A program made the position numbers and the translations under genes. Source: Ureibacillus massiliensis 4400831 = CIP 108448 = CCUG 49529 (GTDB lineage: Bacteria; Bacillota; Bacilli; Bacillales_A; Planococcaceae). From it: 64,000 nt of DNA. The stretch lies in assembly GCF_000772965.1 (NCBI RefSeq), contig NZ_JPVQ01000001.1, forward strand, positions 62,001 to 126,000, written 5' to 3'. Below the pieces are notes generated by a model. It was not told the DNA's origin and did no database searches. It saw nothing but the letters and a program-made list of their open reading frames with translations. Shown here piece by piece: positions 52,483-61,390 of the stretch (position 1 is its first letter; every line of letters starts with the position of its first letter).

Positions 52483-52887
52483 TTATATCTGACTAGCAAG
52501 CCTTTGCATCGCATTTAATTCATACGCACGAACCTTACGTGGAATAAAACGGCGAATATCCATTTCATTATAGCCCACTTGAATTCTTTTTTCATCTAGT
52601 AAGATTGGACTGCGTAGCATACGTGGATGTTTTTGGATTAAATTATATAGTTCTTGAATTGATAACTGTTCGATATCCACATTAAGATTTTTAAAGTCAT
52701 TTGAGTTTGTTGCAATAATTTCATCTGTTCCATCCTCAGTCATACGTAGAATGTTTTTAAATTCCATTAGTGATAGAGGCTGAGAAGTGATTCGTTTCTC
52801 AACAAAATCGATATGATTTTCTTTTAACCATTTGATTGCTTTTCGTGATGAGGAACAGCTAGATTGTGTGTAAATAGTAACTGTCAT
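52483..52887 (-). CDS. Spx/ArsC-family protein with CxxS motif
   Basis: The 134-residue protein aligns with Spx along its length: TVTIYTQSSCSSSRKAIKWL at the start, FVEKRITSQPLSLMEFKNILRMTEDG, RSPILLDEKRIQVGYNEMDIRRFIPRKVR at the end. Spx uses a CxxC disulfide switch to act on RNA polymerase; here the site is C-S-S-S, so the second cysteine is missing. It may be a constitutively reduced-like Spx paralogue or use a mixed disulfide. GAGGAGTT precedes the ATG. Two identical palindromes cover its promoter region. Confidence 0.85.
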   Translation of the reverse strand: MTVTIYTQSSCSSSRKAIKWLKENHIDFVEKRITSQPLSLMEFKNILRMTEDGTDEIIATNSNDFKNLNVDIEQLSIQELYNLIQKHPRMLRSPILLDEKRIQVGYNEMDIRRFIPRKVRAYELNAMQRLASQI

Positions 52888-52918
52888 AATAACTCCTCGC
52901 TTTCATAATTTATAAAAG

Positions 52919-52930
52919 CTTACTAGTAAG
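52919..52930. promoter_or_regulatory. palindromic operator copy A
   Basis: CTTACTAGTAAG, a perfect 12-bp palindrome, followed by ATAAAT. It lies 32 bases upstream of the Spx-like ATG. The second copy is 33 bp away, about three helical turns. Confidence 0.78.
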
Positions 52931-52951
52931 ATAAATTCGTTATATAGATAT

Positions 52952-52963
52952 CTTACTAGTAAG
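52952..52963. promoter_or_regulatory. palindromic operator copy B
   Basis: CTTACTAGTAAG within the longer palindrome ATCTTACTAGTAAGAT, again followed by ATAAAT. Same face of the helix as copy A. A dimeric MarR- or TetR-type repressor is the likely binder. Confidence 0.78.
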
Positions 52964-53221
52964 ATAAATATAAGTCAATAATTTTCACAATTTATACATA
53001 ATAAGCTTTCTATTATTTTATATAGACATTTCTTTACTAATATATACGTGCATTATGTGAAAAAGTTTCAAAATTTATCAATAAGTTTTAGTTAATTATG
53101 GCTATTAATAAAAAATGAATTTTAGAGTCTATTTTCACTAGAAATATAAATTTTCGGAGTTTGGAAGATTTCGATGTATCAATTTAAAATAGTTCTAGTT
53201 TTGAAAGAGGAGGTAAGATAT

Positions 53222-54190
53222 TTGATACTACTAGAACGTTTAAAACCTGAAAAAATTGCGTTACTTGAAGCTGCTATTAGAAGACTGTCCAGTAAGGATC
53301 CATTGTTTTTACAATTTCAGAAACAGTTAGCATGGGCAAAATCTGGTTATGTAGGTGAAAAACGCGTTGATCGTGAGTGGATAGATATGAAAATTCAGTT
53401 TCCACACATTTTACTCCATGGACTGATGGCAGAAAATGATCAAGGTTTTCAACACCAACTAGATACACTTTTTCTTTCTCAGCATTTCGTATTTGTTTTA
53501 GAAATTAAGTATTATTCTGGATTTATAGAGTTTAATGAGCAGACGCATCAATGTATAAAAAAGAACTTTGATGGGGTAGTTGAAAGCTATAGTAACCCTA
53601 TTGATCAAGTGCGGCGGCATCGGTCTTTTGTTCGACAACAGCTGTTGAAGTTGGGGATAGATTTACCAGTAGAGTGCGCTGTCGTCTTTTCTAACCCCAA
53701 ATCAATTTTAGAGAGGGTGGACGTTTTGGATGTACATCTTTTCCATGTAACGGGTCTTCGATATAAGTTAAGTAAGATGTTAGAAAAATATAAAATGCAA
53801 AAGATTTTTTCTGAGAAAGAGTTGATGTCAATAGGATATCACTTTTTGGGAATGCATCATATTAAACCATGGAAAATATCATTGGATAGAAAGAATCTTC
53901 GCACAGGTGTACTTTGTAGTGAGTGTAATTTTCGTGAAACAATGAAGTATAAATATGGACGTTGGATCTGTATGAAATGTGGAAATGATAATCGAGTTGC
54001 AATACTCGAAGCGTTAAATGACTATCGTTTGTTGTGGAATGATAACATTTCTAATCGGGAATTTCGTGAATTTACAGGTGTGGAATCCAAGGATGCAGCA
54101 AGTCGAATATTACGTTCTCTAGGATTTAAAAGCGTTGGGACGTTTAAGGACAAGCGGTATATTATTCCTTCTGAATTAAAAATTTTGTAA
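53222..54190 (+). CDS. NERD-domain nuclease-related protein with C-terminal zinc ribbon
   Basis: TTG 53222 is chosen because GAGAGGAGGT-type sequence (GAGGAGGT) stands 7 bases before it; the ATG at 53174 lacks a site. The 322-residue protein has a NERD domain at residues 25-140 (GYVGEKRVDREW, FVFVLEIKYYSGFIEF with the nuclease-like E-x-K). A zinc ribbon follows near residue 240 (CSECNFRETMKYKYGRWICMKCG). The tail looks like a helix-turn-helix (EFTGVESKDAASRILRSLGF). NERD proteins are predicted DNA nucleases or DNA-processing factors. It is a single gene. Confidence 0.85.
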   Translation: MILLERLKPEKIALLEAAIRRLSSKDPLFLQFQKQLAWAKSGYVGEKRVDREWIDMKIQFPHILLHGLMAENDQGFQHQLDTLFLSQHFVFVLEIKYYSGFIEFNEQTHQCIKKNFDGVVESYSNPIDQVRRHRSFVRQQLLKLGIDLPVECAVVFSNPKSILERVDVLDVHLFHVTGLRYKLSKMLEKYKMQKIFSEKELMSIGYHFLGMHHIKPWKISLDRKNLRTGVLCSECNFRETMKYKYGRWICMKCGNDNRVAILEALNDYRLLWNDNISNREFREFTGVESKDAASRILRSLGFKSVGTFKDKRYIIPSELKIL

Positions 54191-54282
54191 AACTGCGAAA
54201 TTTTTATTTTGGATGGATGTTTTATATGGTAGGAGATTGATTCGATTTGTATTATTTTGATATTTTCGTGAGCTGAAAATTG

Positions 54283-54360
54283 AAGTCGCGAGTATTTCGA
54301 GGGAAGTCGCGAGTATTTCACCAAAAGTCGCGAGTATTTCCACACAAAGTGCGAGTATTA
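54283..54360. repeat. four-copy 21-bp tandem repeat (AAGTCGCGAGTATTTC)
   Basis: Three exact copies of AAGTCGCGAGTATTTC start at 54283, 54304 and 54325. A fourth, degenerate copy (AAGTGCGAGTATT) starts at 54347. The period is 21-22 bp, two helical turns. It lies between convergent genes, 90 bases past the NERD gene stop. Confidence 0.9.
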
Positions 54361-54490
54361 CAAGAAATTTCCATCCCAAACACGATTTTGAGTTCAAATA
54401 ATCATCCTATGATACCCCAGAACCAAATCCGATATCACAATATATTCTCCGAACACTATGAATTAGTATTCATTTTCTCCAGAAATCAAA

Positions 54491-54523
54491 AAACCGCGGT
54501 CAACTTTCATTAATCCGCGGTTT
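54491..54523 (-). terminator. terminator after YkpA-like gene
   Basis: AAACCGCGG pairs perfectly with CCGCGGTTT, followed on the minus strand by TTTGATTTC. Confidence 0.8.
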
Positions 54524-54529
54524 CTCCTA

Positions 54530-56098
54530 TTATAAATCTGTTTTCCCAGTAGTAAACCAATCCTGTACATTCCAAACCTTGGTCGCTAATCCTTCATAAA
54601 ACTCAGGTTCATGGGAAACAAGCACGATTGTTCCTTTATATTCTTGCATTGCACGTTTTAATTCGCTTTTTGCATCCACATCTAAATGGTTTGTCGGTTC
54701 GTCAAATACGAGCCAGTTAGACTCTTCCATCATAAGCTTACATAAACGGACCTTTGCTTGCTCGCCCCCAGATAATGAATTCAATGGACGAGAGATATGT
54801 TCATTTTTCAATCCAGCACGAGCAAGGGCAGCGCGAACTTGATGCTGGTCCATACTTGGAAAGGCGTTCCACACATCATCGATCGGTGTAATGTTTCCAG
54901 CCTTTACTTCCTGCTCAAAGTATGAAGGGATTAAGAAATCGCCACGGCGTACTTCTCCGCCTAATGCATTAATTTTTCCAAGCATTGTTTTCAGTAAAGT
55001 CGATTTCCCAACACCGTTCATCCCGATTAATGCGATTTTTTCTCCGCGTTCAATTGAGAATGATAATGGCGGTAATAACGGCTTTGCTTTATCGTAACCA
55101 ATTAATAATTCTTTTGCTTCTACGACAAAACGGCTTGATGCGCGAGATTCTTTGAAGCTAAATTCAGGCTTCACTGCTGTTTCTGGGCGCTCGATACGTT
55201 CTATACGTTCTAGCTGCTTTTGACGAGATTTAGCGCGACCAGTAGTAGAGTAGCGTGCTTTATTTTTCGCAATAAACTCTTCTTGCTTTTTAATAAATTC
55301 CTGTTGCTTTTCATAAGCATCGATGTGTTGACGTTTATTAATTTCTGCTAGCTCTAAAAACTTTTCATAAGTTGCTGTGTAACGTGTCATTTTCGTGAAT
55401 TCGAGATGGAAAATAACATCTACAACGCCATTCATAAATTCCGTATCATGCGAAATAAGTAAAAATGCATGAGGGTAATTTTTTAAATAATTAGATAGCC
55501 AAGTAATGTGTTCCTCATCTAAATAGTTTGTAGGCTCATCAAGTAGCAAAACTTTTGGCTTTTCCAGTAAAAGCTTAGCAAGTAATACTTTTGTTCGTTG
55601 GCCACCAGATAGGGCAGCGACATCACGTTCTAGACCGATTGCATCTAAACCAAGTCCACGAGCAACCTCTTCAATTTTAATGTCTAATGAATAAAAATCT
55701 CCTGCATCTAAAGCATCTTGGATGTCAGCCATTTGCTCTAATAATTCTTCTAGTTCTTCAGGAGTGGCCTCTGCCATTTTTTCGGTGATTTCGTTTAATT
55801 CTTCTTCCTTTTTGTAGAGGGGAAGGAAAGCATCGCGTAACACATCACGCATCGAGCGACCTGCGGAAAGAACGGTATGCTGATCTAAATAACCATAGTG
55901 AGTACCAGGTAACCATTCAACACGTCCAGTATCGTGAATTATTTGACCTGTAATGATGCCCATTAAAGTTGATTTTCCAACGCCGTTTGCACCAACAAGC
56001 CCGATATGATCGCCCTCTACAAGACGAAACGAAACATCCTTAAATAGGGTACGATCCCCAAAAGAATGGCTTAAGTTTTCAACCTTTAATATTGCCAT
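54530..56098 (-). CDS. YkpA/YbiT-type ABC-F ATPase
   Basis: ATG 56098 follows GGAGGAACAC, giving 522 residues; an ATG six codons upstream overlaps it. Two ABC domains have Walker A GANGVGKSTL near residue 36 and GMNGVGKSTL near residue 350. The signatures are LSGGQRTK and LSGGEQAK, and the Walker B segments LLLDEPTNYLDEEH and VFDEPTNHLD. The linker is short and arm-like (KQQEFIKKQEEFIAKNKARYST). It matches housekeeping ABC-F translation factors of the YkpA/YbiT group, distinct from the Msr-like protein at 26.5 kb. It should act on ribosomes. Its terminator overlaps nothing. Confidence 0.92.
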   Translation of the reverse strand: MAILKVENLSHSFGDRTLFKDVSFRLVEGDHIGLVGANGVGKSTLMGIITGQIIHDTGRVEWLPGTHYGYLDQHTVLSAGRSMRDVLRDAFLPLYKKEEELNEITEKMAEATPEELEELLEQMADIQDALDAGDFYSLDIKIEEVARGLGLDAIGLERDVAALSGGQRTKVLLAKLLLEKPKVLLLDEPTNYLDEEHITWLSNYLKNYPHAFLLISHDTEFMNGVVDVIFHLEFTKMTRYTATYEKFLELAEINKRQHIDAYEKQQEFIKKQEEFIAKNKARYSTTGRAKSRQKQLERIERIERPETAVKPEFSFKESRASSRFVVEAKELLIGYDKAKPLLPPLSFSIERGEKIALIGMNGVGKSTLLKTMLGKINALGGEVRRGDFLIPSYFEQEVKAGNITPIDDVWNAFPSMDQHQVRAALARAGLKNEHISRPLNSLSGGEQAKVRLCKLMMEESNWLVFDEPTNHLDVDAKSELKRAMQEYKGTIVLVSHEPEFYEGLATKVWNVQDWFTTGKTDL

Positions 56099-56158
56099 AA
56101 CTATGTGTTCCTCCAAAAATAAAATAATATATTAAAAATTCGCTAACGTAAAAACTCA

Positions 56159-56193
56159 CAAAAAAACCCGCGGGCACTACAACGCCGCGAGCT
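56159..56193 (-). terminator. terminator overlapping the end of the SE1832-like gene
   Basis: On the minus strand CTCGCGGC pairs with GCCCGCGGG, followed by TTTTTTT. The stem includes the last codons of the gene. Confidence 0.75.
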
Positions 56194-56362
56194 GTTTATT
56201 CAGTTCAGCAAGTTGTTTTTCCATTTTTTCAAGGCGTTCAGCTGCTTGTGCAACAGAACCAGCATGACCCGTTTGTTCAAGCTTTTCCATATCACCTTGT
56301 AAATTGATATAATCCATTTTTAATTCTGCAATTTGTTGTTCAAGCTCTTTTTTCGAAAGCAT
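56177..56362 (-). CDS. SE1832-family small coiled-coil protein
   Basis: The 61-residue protein is almost all coiled coil: LSKKELEQQIAELKMDYINL, then GDMEKLEQTGHAGSVAQAAER and a Leu-rich end. This is the SE1832 family of Bacillales, small proteins of unknown function. AAAGGGGCAATC precedes the ATG. It is a single gene between ABC-F and the chemotaxis-like pair. Confidence 0.85.
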   Translation of the reverse strand: MLSKKELEQQIAELKMDYINLQGDMEKLEQTGHAGSVAQAAERLEKMEKQLAELNKQLAAL

Positions 56363-56519
56363 GTTGATTGCCCCTTTTTATAGTAAATTCACGAGTGACT
56401 GTTCATTCAACATTGTATCATAGGATGTGTGTGAAATTCATTAAATTATCGTCAGATAGGATGGTGGTAAATGGAAGGAGTGGGGGGGAACTTGAAAGAT
56501 GAGGGGGAGATTAAAACAA

Positions 56520-56553
56520 AAGGCTCTACATACATAGTACGCGAGAGCCTTCA
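56520..56553 (-). terminator. terminator after the CheY operon
   Basis: AAGGCTCT pairs with AGAGCCTT; the minus strand continues TTTGTTTTAAT. Confidence 0.8.
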
Positions 56554-56569
56554 AACTAATTTTTAATTG

Positions 56570-57436
56570 TTAAGCAAGAATTAATTGGAACGTACCTTTT
56601 GACATATTTACATTAACTACTAAAGGAGTCTCAGAAATAGGTGTATTTTCAAGAACTTGTTGAGGATTCATTTTTAGTTCAGTACCCCAGTTTGACATGT
56701 TCACTAGGTAAATACCATTATGTAAATTTAAGAATTCACTAACAGAGTCTTTTGCAAGGGCATCAACTTCAAATAGTTGTTCTTCAGCGTAAACTGAAGC
56801 CATGTAAAGCAAAGCTTCCTCATTCATGCTCATGCCAGTTTTTAATGGTGCTTCACCTGTGATTTCCTGATAGATATACCAATTACTATCCACTATATCA
56901 TCAACACTAGCAATCTCTAAATAGACTTGGTCATCGATAAAACGAATAATATTTTTTGCGAATAAAGATAGATAACTGCTATATTTCTCATGAAATTCTG
57001 GACTTTTTGATAATATATTTTCTATTAAAGCTTCAACGCTACCATTTCGAATTTCTTCAAATTGGTCATCGGATAAACTATTTTCAGTTTTATAATCATT
57101 TAAAGCAGAACCGAACTCGTCAATTGTCATATACTCGCGATCAACAAGGGCTTGGGCTAAGTATAGGTGACTTTGTTTTTGATGAGAAATTAGTGCATCC
57201 ACTTGTTCTTCTGTTAAGTAGCCTAATTCAACGGCGATTTCACCAAAACGCTTGTCCATTTGTTTTTGTTTTTCATGTACTTCTTCGACCTGGGCTGTTG
57301 TCATAAAACCTTCATCAACAGCGATCACACCAAATTTAACATGAACCGATTTTTGGAATTCTAAAGCATCTGCTAATTGGTCACGTGTAATGAGTCCGCG
57401 ATTTAATAAGTAATGACCGAAGTATTGGCTAAACAT
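56570..57436 (-). CDS. two-domain protein: MshEN-like N-terminus plus CheX-like C-terminus
   Basis: In the 288-residue protein, residues 1-105 hold three repeats of the type II secretion ATPase N-terminal/MshEN pattern (HYLLNRGLITRDQLADALEFQK, FGVIAVDEGFMTTAQVEEVH, FGEIAVELGYLTEEQVDALI, in part). This fold in other proteins binds cyclic di-GMP. Residues 130-288 look like a CheX/CheC-type domain (ALIENILSKSPEF... to VVNVNMSKGTFQLILA). It starts one base after the stop of a CheY-like gene, so they work together, possibly as response regulator and phosphatase or scaffold. Domain calls come from pattern only. Confidence 0.65.
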   Translation of the reverse strand: MFSQYFGHYLLNRGLITRDQLADALEFQKSVHVKFGVIAVDEGFMTTAQVEEVHEKQKQMDKRFGEIAVELGYLTEEQVDALISHQKQSHLYLAQALVDREYMTIDEFGSALNDYKTENSLSDDQFEEIRNGSVEALIENILSKSPEFHEKYSSYLSLFAKNIIRFIDDQVYLEIASVDDIVDSNWYIYQEITGEAPLKTGMSMNEEALLYMASVYAEEQLFEVDALAKDSVSEFLNLHNGIYLVNMSNWGTELKMNPQQVLENTPISETPLVVNVNMSKGTFQLILA

Positions 57437-57437
57437 A

Positions 57438-57815
57438 TTAGTTTTCCTCCTTCATTACTTTTTCAATTAGTTGAGCGATTGCTTCAAGGGAAATTGGTTT
57501 TTGAATGAAGTCATAGGCTCCGTTTGCTAAAGCTTCTTTTAGATGATCGCTTGTCCCAACAGAAGAAGCCATGACAACTTTTACTTCTGTATTATTTGCT
57601 TTAATTTCCTTTAACGCCTCAATACCATCTTTATCTGGCATGACAATGTCTAAAAAAATTAAATCGGGATTGTGTTCTTTTGCTTGTTCCACAGCTTGTA
57701 CGCCATTTTCTGCTTCATAAATTGTTTCACATTTACATTTTTCTAGAGCGGATCTTAATTTTTTACGGATTAGCATTGAATCGTCACATATTAATACTGA
57801 TAAATTGTTCCCCAT
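57438..57815 (-). CDS. CheY-like response regulator
   Basis: The 125-residue single receiver domain has acidic pocket CDDSMLIRKKL near residue 10, phosphoacceptor Asp in LIFLDIVMPDKDG near residue 56, MASSVGTSD with the conserved Ser and Lys in FIQKPIS near residue 107. It has no output domain, so it signals by protein contact. It is co-transcribed with the MshEN/CheX-like gene (1-base gap). No histidine kinase is adjacent. AAGAGGAGTTGGTG lies before the ATG. Confidence 0.92.
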   Translation of the reverse strand: MGNNLSVLICDDSMLIRKKLRSALEKCKCETIYEAENGVQAVEQAKEHNPDLIFLDIVMPDKDGIEALKEIKANNTEVKVVMASSVGTSDHLKEALANGAYDFIQKPISLEAIAQLIEKVMKEEN

Positions 57816-57909
57816 ATTTCACCAACTCCTCTTTAAGTTAAAAAATGTCTACAATTACAATAGTACTATAAATTGGGCGTCTTTTGAATATCATTACGAA
57901 ATAAAGAAA

Positions 57910-57941
57910 ACAGCCGAAACCTTTGTGAGGGTTACGGCTGT
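57910..57941 (-). terminator. terminator after PseG/SpsG-like gene
   Basis: ACAGCCG pairs with CGGCTGT with inner AACC/GGTT pairing; the minus strand continues TTTTCTTT. Confidence 0.82.
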
Positions 57942-58057
57942 CTAAGGTTAACAAATATTTTACAATTTAATAATGATAATTTTACTAATCTAAAATACCT
58001 GCTAGAAAAGAGGGGTATTTGTCCTATTTTGTGCTATACAAAATCGAAAAAAATAAA

Positions 58058-59107
58058 TTATAACGATACAATATTATGACGCTCGTAAGCAAAATCTAAT
58101 AGAAGGCATTTTAAAACTTCATTATTATCTAATATTTCAAGCTCTATTTGTTTACGTACAGCTCTTTCACGTCTTTGTTCATGAAGTAGAAGCTCCATGA
58201 CCGCATTTTGAATATTAGATTGTTTCATTTTGCGTCCTAAGCCTAAATGAATAAATCCGTGATGCTCGCGAGGGAATGAATTATTTAACTCACGTTCATT
58301 TTGGGCTGCTGTAATACATGGAACACCAACAGCGGCAACCTTATAAGGCGTGTAATTTGCATTGCAAATGACGATATCAGCTTCTGTTAAAAGCTGTTCA
58401 AGAGCTCTTTCATGTTTAAAAATCTTTGTATTACGACGACTTAAAACCATCATTTGCAAATCTTCAACGGAATGCTTGTATTCACTGTCAATAGCGACAG
58501 TTATTTTTAAAGGAATATGCAGTTGAGTTAAATGTCTTAAAGTCCGATATGTTAAATTGTTTTCATCTCCGTCTTCATAAGCGACCACGATATGAGGTGG
58601 GTTTGACAATTCATTTGAAGCGCGGGATTCGGCAATTGCACAAATTGTATCTGTAACGGCAAAAGCGTAAGGACCTGCTAAGCAATTTTGAGCGATGTTT
58701 TCTTTTGTTTCTTCAAATAAAGCGATTATATTACAATCTGCAAATTGTGAGCCATCCCCAAAGTCATCAAAGTGGACAAGAGTTTTGCAATGAGGTCTCA
58801 ATTGCTCTACTTGTTCGATGATAGTATCTTTACCATCTTGAACAATTAAATCAGGCTGTAAATTGCGAATTTGTTTGATTAATTCGTGTTGATGATCAAA
58901 TAAAATAGGTGATATTTGCTCATTTGTTAATAATTCAATTGCTTTCTTTGATGTTGCTTTTATAAAAACCCATACTGTTTCTTCTTTTTCTAATAGTCTT
59001 GCAAGTGTTGCAACACGTTCAAATGGATAGAGTCCCTTCGTAGGACAGTGTTCCACGATAAATGCGATCTTCTTTTTTTGTTCTGCTCTCACTAATTCAT
59101 TGTTCAA
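58058..59107 (-). CDS. PseG/SpsG-like nucleotide-sugar hydrolase/glycosyltransferase-B protein
   Basis: The start is TTG 59107 after GGATGGGAT. The 349-residue protein has a GT-B-like fold: N-terminal KKIAFIVEHCPTKGLYPFERVATLA, PDLIVQDGKD near residue 85, HFDDFGDGSQFADCNI near residue 112, and ADIVICNANYTPYKVAAVGVPCITA near residue 255. This matches PseG/SpsG-type proteins, which cleave UDP-sugars in pseudaminic or spore-coat sugar pathways. No other pseudaminic gene is near. The exact reaction is open. Confidence 0.75.
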   Translation of the reverse strand: MNNELVRAEQKKKIAFIVEHCPTKGLYPFERVATLARLLEKEETVWVFIKATSKKAIELLTNEQISPILFDHQHELIKQIRNLQPDLIVQDGKDTIIEQVEQLRPHCKTLVHFDDFGDGSQFADCNIIALFEETKENIAQNCLAGPYAFAVTDTICAIAESRASNELSNPPHIVVAYEDGDENNLTYRTLRHLTQLHIPLKITVAIDSEYKHSVEDLQMMVLSRRNTKIFKHERALEQLLTEADIVICNANYTPYKVAAVGVPCITAAQNERELNNSFPREHHGFIHLGLGRKMKQSNIQNAVMELLLHEQRRERAVRKQIELEILDNNEVLKCLLLDFAYERHNIVSL

Positions 59108-59457
59108 GAGTATCCCATCCTTTCCAATCCATACTAAGTTATGGTAATAACTACAAAAGTATGTGTAAAAAATAGCAATATATTAAATAAGCATTAGATT
59201 TAGAAAATGTATGCGGTGAGTATCAAGAAAATGAAAGAATTTATAAGTGAATTTATAAAAACAAACATTTTATTGAGAAATAGAAGTAGGAAAATGTGGA
59301 AGATAGTGTCCATTATTAGAAATATATTCATAATTCCTATAGAATGAAAGAATCTGTCTCGCAAATACTACATGTAGCAAATTAGTAAATAAGTTAAATG
59401 TAGAAAGAAATAATACAGAAAATTATATGAAGGTATACATAGAAAGGGGATGTAAAG
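59108..59457. other. 350-base intergenic region between divergent genes
   Basis: AT-rich; it holds promoters for the PseG-like gene and the antiporter. AAAGGGGATG at 59449 is the antiporter ribosome site. I see no ORF, repeat or structured RNA. Confidence 0.5.
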
Positions 59458-61296
59458 ATGCTAGAATCGACACTATTTCAAATTGCAGCAATGATTGGTC
59501 TTGGGGTGCTTTCGCAATGGATTGCATGGCGCTTTAGGCTTCCAGCTATCGTCATTATGTCTCTTGCAGGTTTAATCGTGGGTCCTTTTTTAGGATTATT
59601 CGACCCGCAAGATCGTTTTGGAGAGGTTTTTAATCCCGTTATTTCATTAGCTGTGGCGATTATTTTATTTGAGGGGAGTCTAAGCCTAGATTTTCGTGAA
59701 ATTAAAGAGTTTCCTCGTGCAATATTTCGTATTACAACATTAGGTGCATTTATTGCTTGGATTGCCGGATCCTTTGCGGCATATTTCTTTGCAGGCTTAT
59801 CACTAGATGTAGCATTTGTTATTGGCGGATTATTTATCGTGACGGGGCCGACAGTTATTTTGCCGCTTTTACGACAAGCAAAATTAAAGGAAAGACCAGC
59901 AGCCATTTTAAAATGGGAAGGGATTGTTGTAGACCCATTTGGCGCATTGCTAGCTTTATTTGCATTTGAAGTTGTCTTGTGGACAAACGAGCTAATTACA
60001 GGTAATTCATTACTTATTTTCTTTGGCTTATCGTTTTTAGCTGCTGCAATAGGGGCAGTAGCTGGTTGGGTACTTGGGAGATTATTAGAGCAAGGACATA
60101 TTCCTGAGTTTTTAAAATCACCCATCGTATTTGGAGTTGTATTGATGGTATTTGTAGTAACCGATTCAATCATGCATGAAACGGGACTACTTGCCGTAAC
60201 TGCCATGGGGATTATTATGGCTAACATGCATTTGACATCTTTACGAGACTTAATTCATTTTAAAGAAAATATTTCAGTATTGTTAATCTCTAGTGTATTT
60301 ATTATGTTAACAGCTTCATTAACTATCGATACATTATTAGCGATACTGAATTGGCGGATGCTATTATTTGTTTTAGCGATGATGTTTATTGTTCGACCGC
60401 TTTCCATTTGGATATCCACAATTGGTACAGGGCTTACATTAGCAGAACGTACGTTAATTGGTTGGATAGCTCCTAGAGGGATCGTCGCATTAACGGTTTC
60501 AGGCTTTTTTGCAAATGCATTAACTGAAGCGGGCTTTGAAGGTGCTGATATTATTACAGCCTTAACATTGGCGCTTGTTTTTGCAACCGTACTTGCCCAT
60601 GGATTTACAATTGGTTGGTTAGGGAAAAAGCTTGGCCTGCAGGCGACGGAAGAAGCAGGATTTTTAATTGTAGGTGGAACGCCCTTTAATGCTGTGTTAG
60701 GGGAAGCGTTAAAATCCTTTAACAAGCCTGTTTTATTAATGGACAGATCTTGGGGAATGCTTTCATATGCACGTCAATTGGGTATTAGAACAGAAGCTGG
60801 CGATATTCTTAGTGAGCATACTGAATATCATGTTGATTTAACACCTTATGAAATATTAATTGCAGCAACAGAGGAAGATGCTTATAATGCGTTAATCTGC
60901 CAGCGTTTTGTTCCAGAGTTAGGACGTGAAAACATTTTCCAAACACCTATTTCTATGGGGGATCCAAACGATTATAGTAAATCTATTGGTGGGAAGAAAT
61001 TATTTTCTCCAGAATATGACGTTCATACATTAAATCGTTATATTGAAAAAGGATATATGATTCGAAAAACAATGATTACCGAACAGTATACTTTGGAAAA
61101 CTTCCAACAGGATAATGGTTATGAAACAATTCCATTATTTACAGCGGATAAGGAAAACAATATCTCCTTTATAACGGATATAAAGAAGATATCCCTTGAT
61201 CCAGGAACGACGATTGTTAGCTTAACATCTCCATCTAAAAAAATGGAAAAAGCTCTAGAAAAGGCGAATAATGTGCAATCTCAGCCAAAAGACTGA
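59458..61296 (+). CDS. cation/proton antiporter with C-terminal RCK-like domain
   Basis: The 612-residue protein has about twelve membrane helices over residues 1-390: LPAIVIMSLAGLIVGPFLG, VTGPTVILPLLRQAKL, WEGIVVDPFGALLALFAF with the transport Asp, and APRGIVALTVSGFFA. A cytosolic Rossmann-type TrkA-N/RCK domain follows at residues 400-520 (GFLIVGGTPFNAVLGEALK, VLLMDRSWGMLSYARQLGI). It belongs to the CPA (NhaP/KefB-like) antiporters, exchanging Na+ or K+ for H+, probably gated by nucleotide. ATG 59458 follows GAAAGGGGATG. Confidence 0.9.
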   Translation: MLESTLFQIAAMIGLGVLSQWIAWRFRLPAIVIMSLAGLIVGPFLGLFDPQDRFGEVFNPVISLAVAIILFEGSLSLDFREIKEFPRAIFRITTLGAFIAWIAGSFAAYFFAGLSLDVAFVIGGLFIVTGPTVILPLLRQAKLKERPAAILKWEGIVVDPFGALLALFAFEVVLWTNELITGNSLLIFFGLSFLAAAIGAVAGWVLGRLLEQGHIPEFLKSPIVFGVVLMVFVVTDSIMHETGLLAVTAMGIIMANMHLTSLRDLIHFKENISVLLISSVFIMLTASLTIDTLLAILNWRMLLFVLAMMFIVRPLSIWISTIGTGLTLAERTLIGWIAPRGIVALTVSGFFANALTEAGFEGADIITALTLALVFATVLAHGFTIGWLGKKLGLQATEEAGFLIVGGTPFNAVLGEALKSFNKPVLLMDRSWGMLSYARQLGIRTEAGDILSEHTEYHVDLTPYEILIAATEEDAYNALICQRFVPELGRENIFQTPISMGDPNDYSKSIGGKKLFSPEYDVHTLNRYIEKGYMIRKTMITEQYTLENFQQDNGYETIPLFTADKENNISFITDIKKISLDPGTTIVSLTSPSKKMEKALEKANNVQSQPKD

Positions 61297-61390
61297 AATT
61301 TTTTCATTTAATACTAGTTCCCTACTACACATTAGTTGCATCTGTTACAATAACTAAATGGAATTAGATAATAGATGGAGGATACACATC

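Noticed and set aside
54283-54360. Short CRISPR array.
   Set aside because: Gaps between copies are about five bases and similar to each other, so there are no spacers; no cas genes are present.
59478-60725. Long antisense reading frames opposite the antiporter gene (about 250 and 156 codons).
   Set aside because: Their products are low-complexity Asn/Pro/Ser/Lys strings with no ribosome site, and the plus-strand antiporter is unmistakable.
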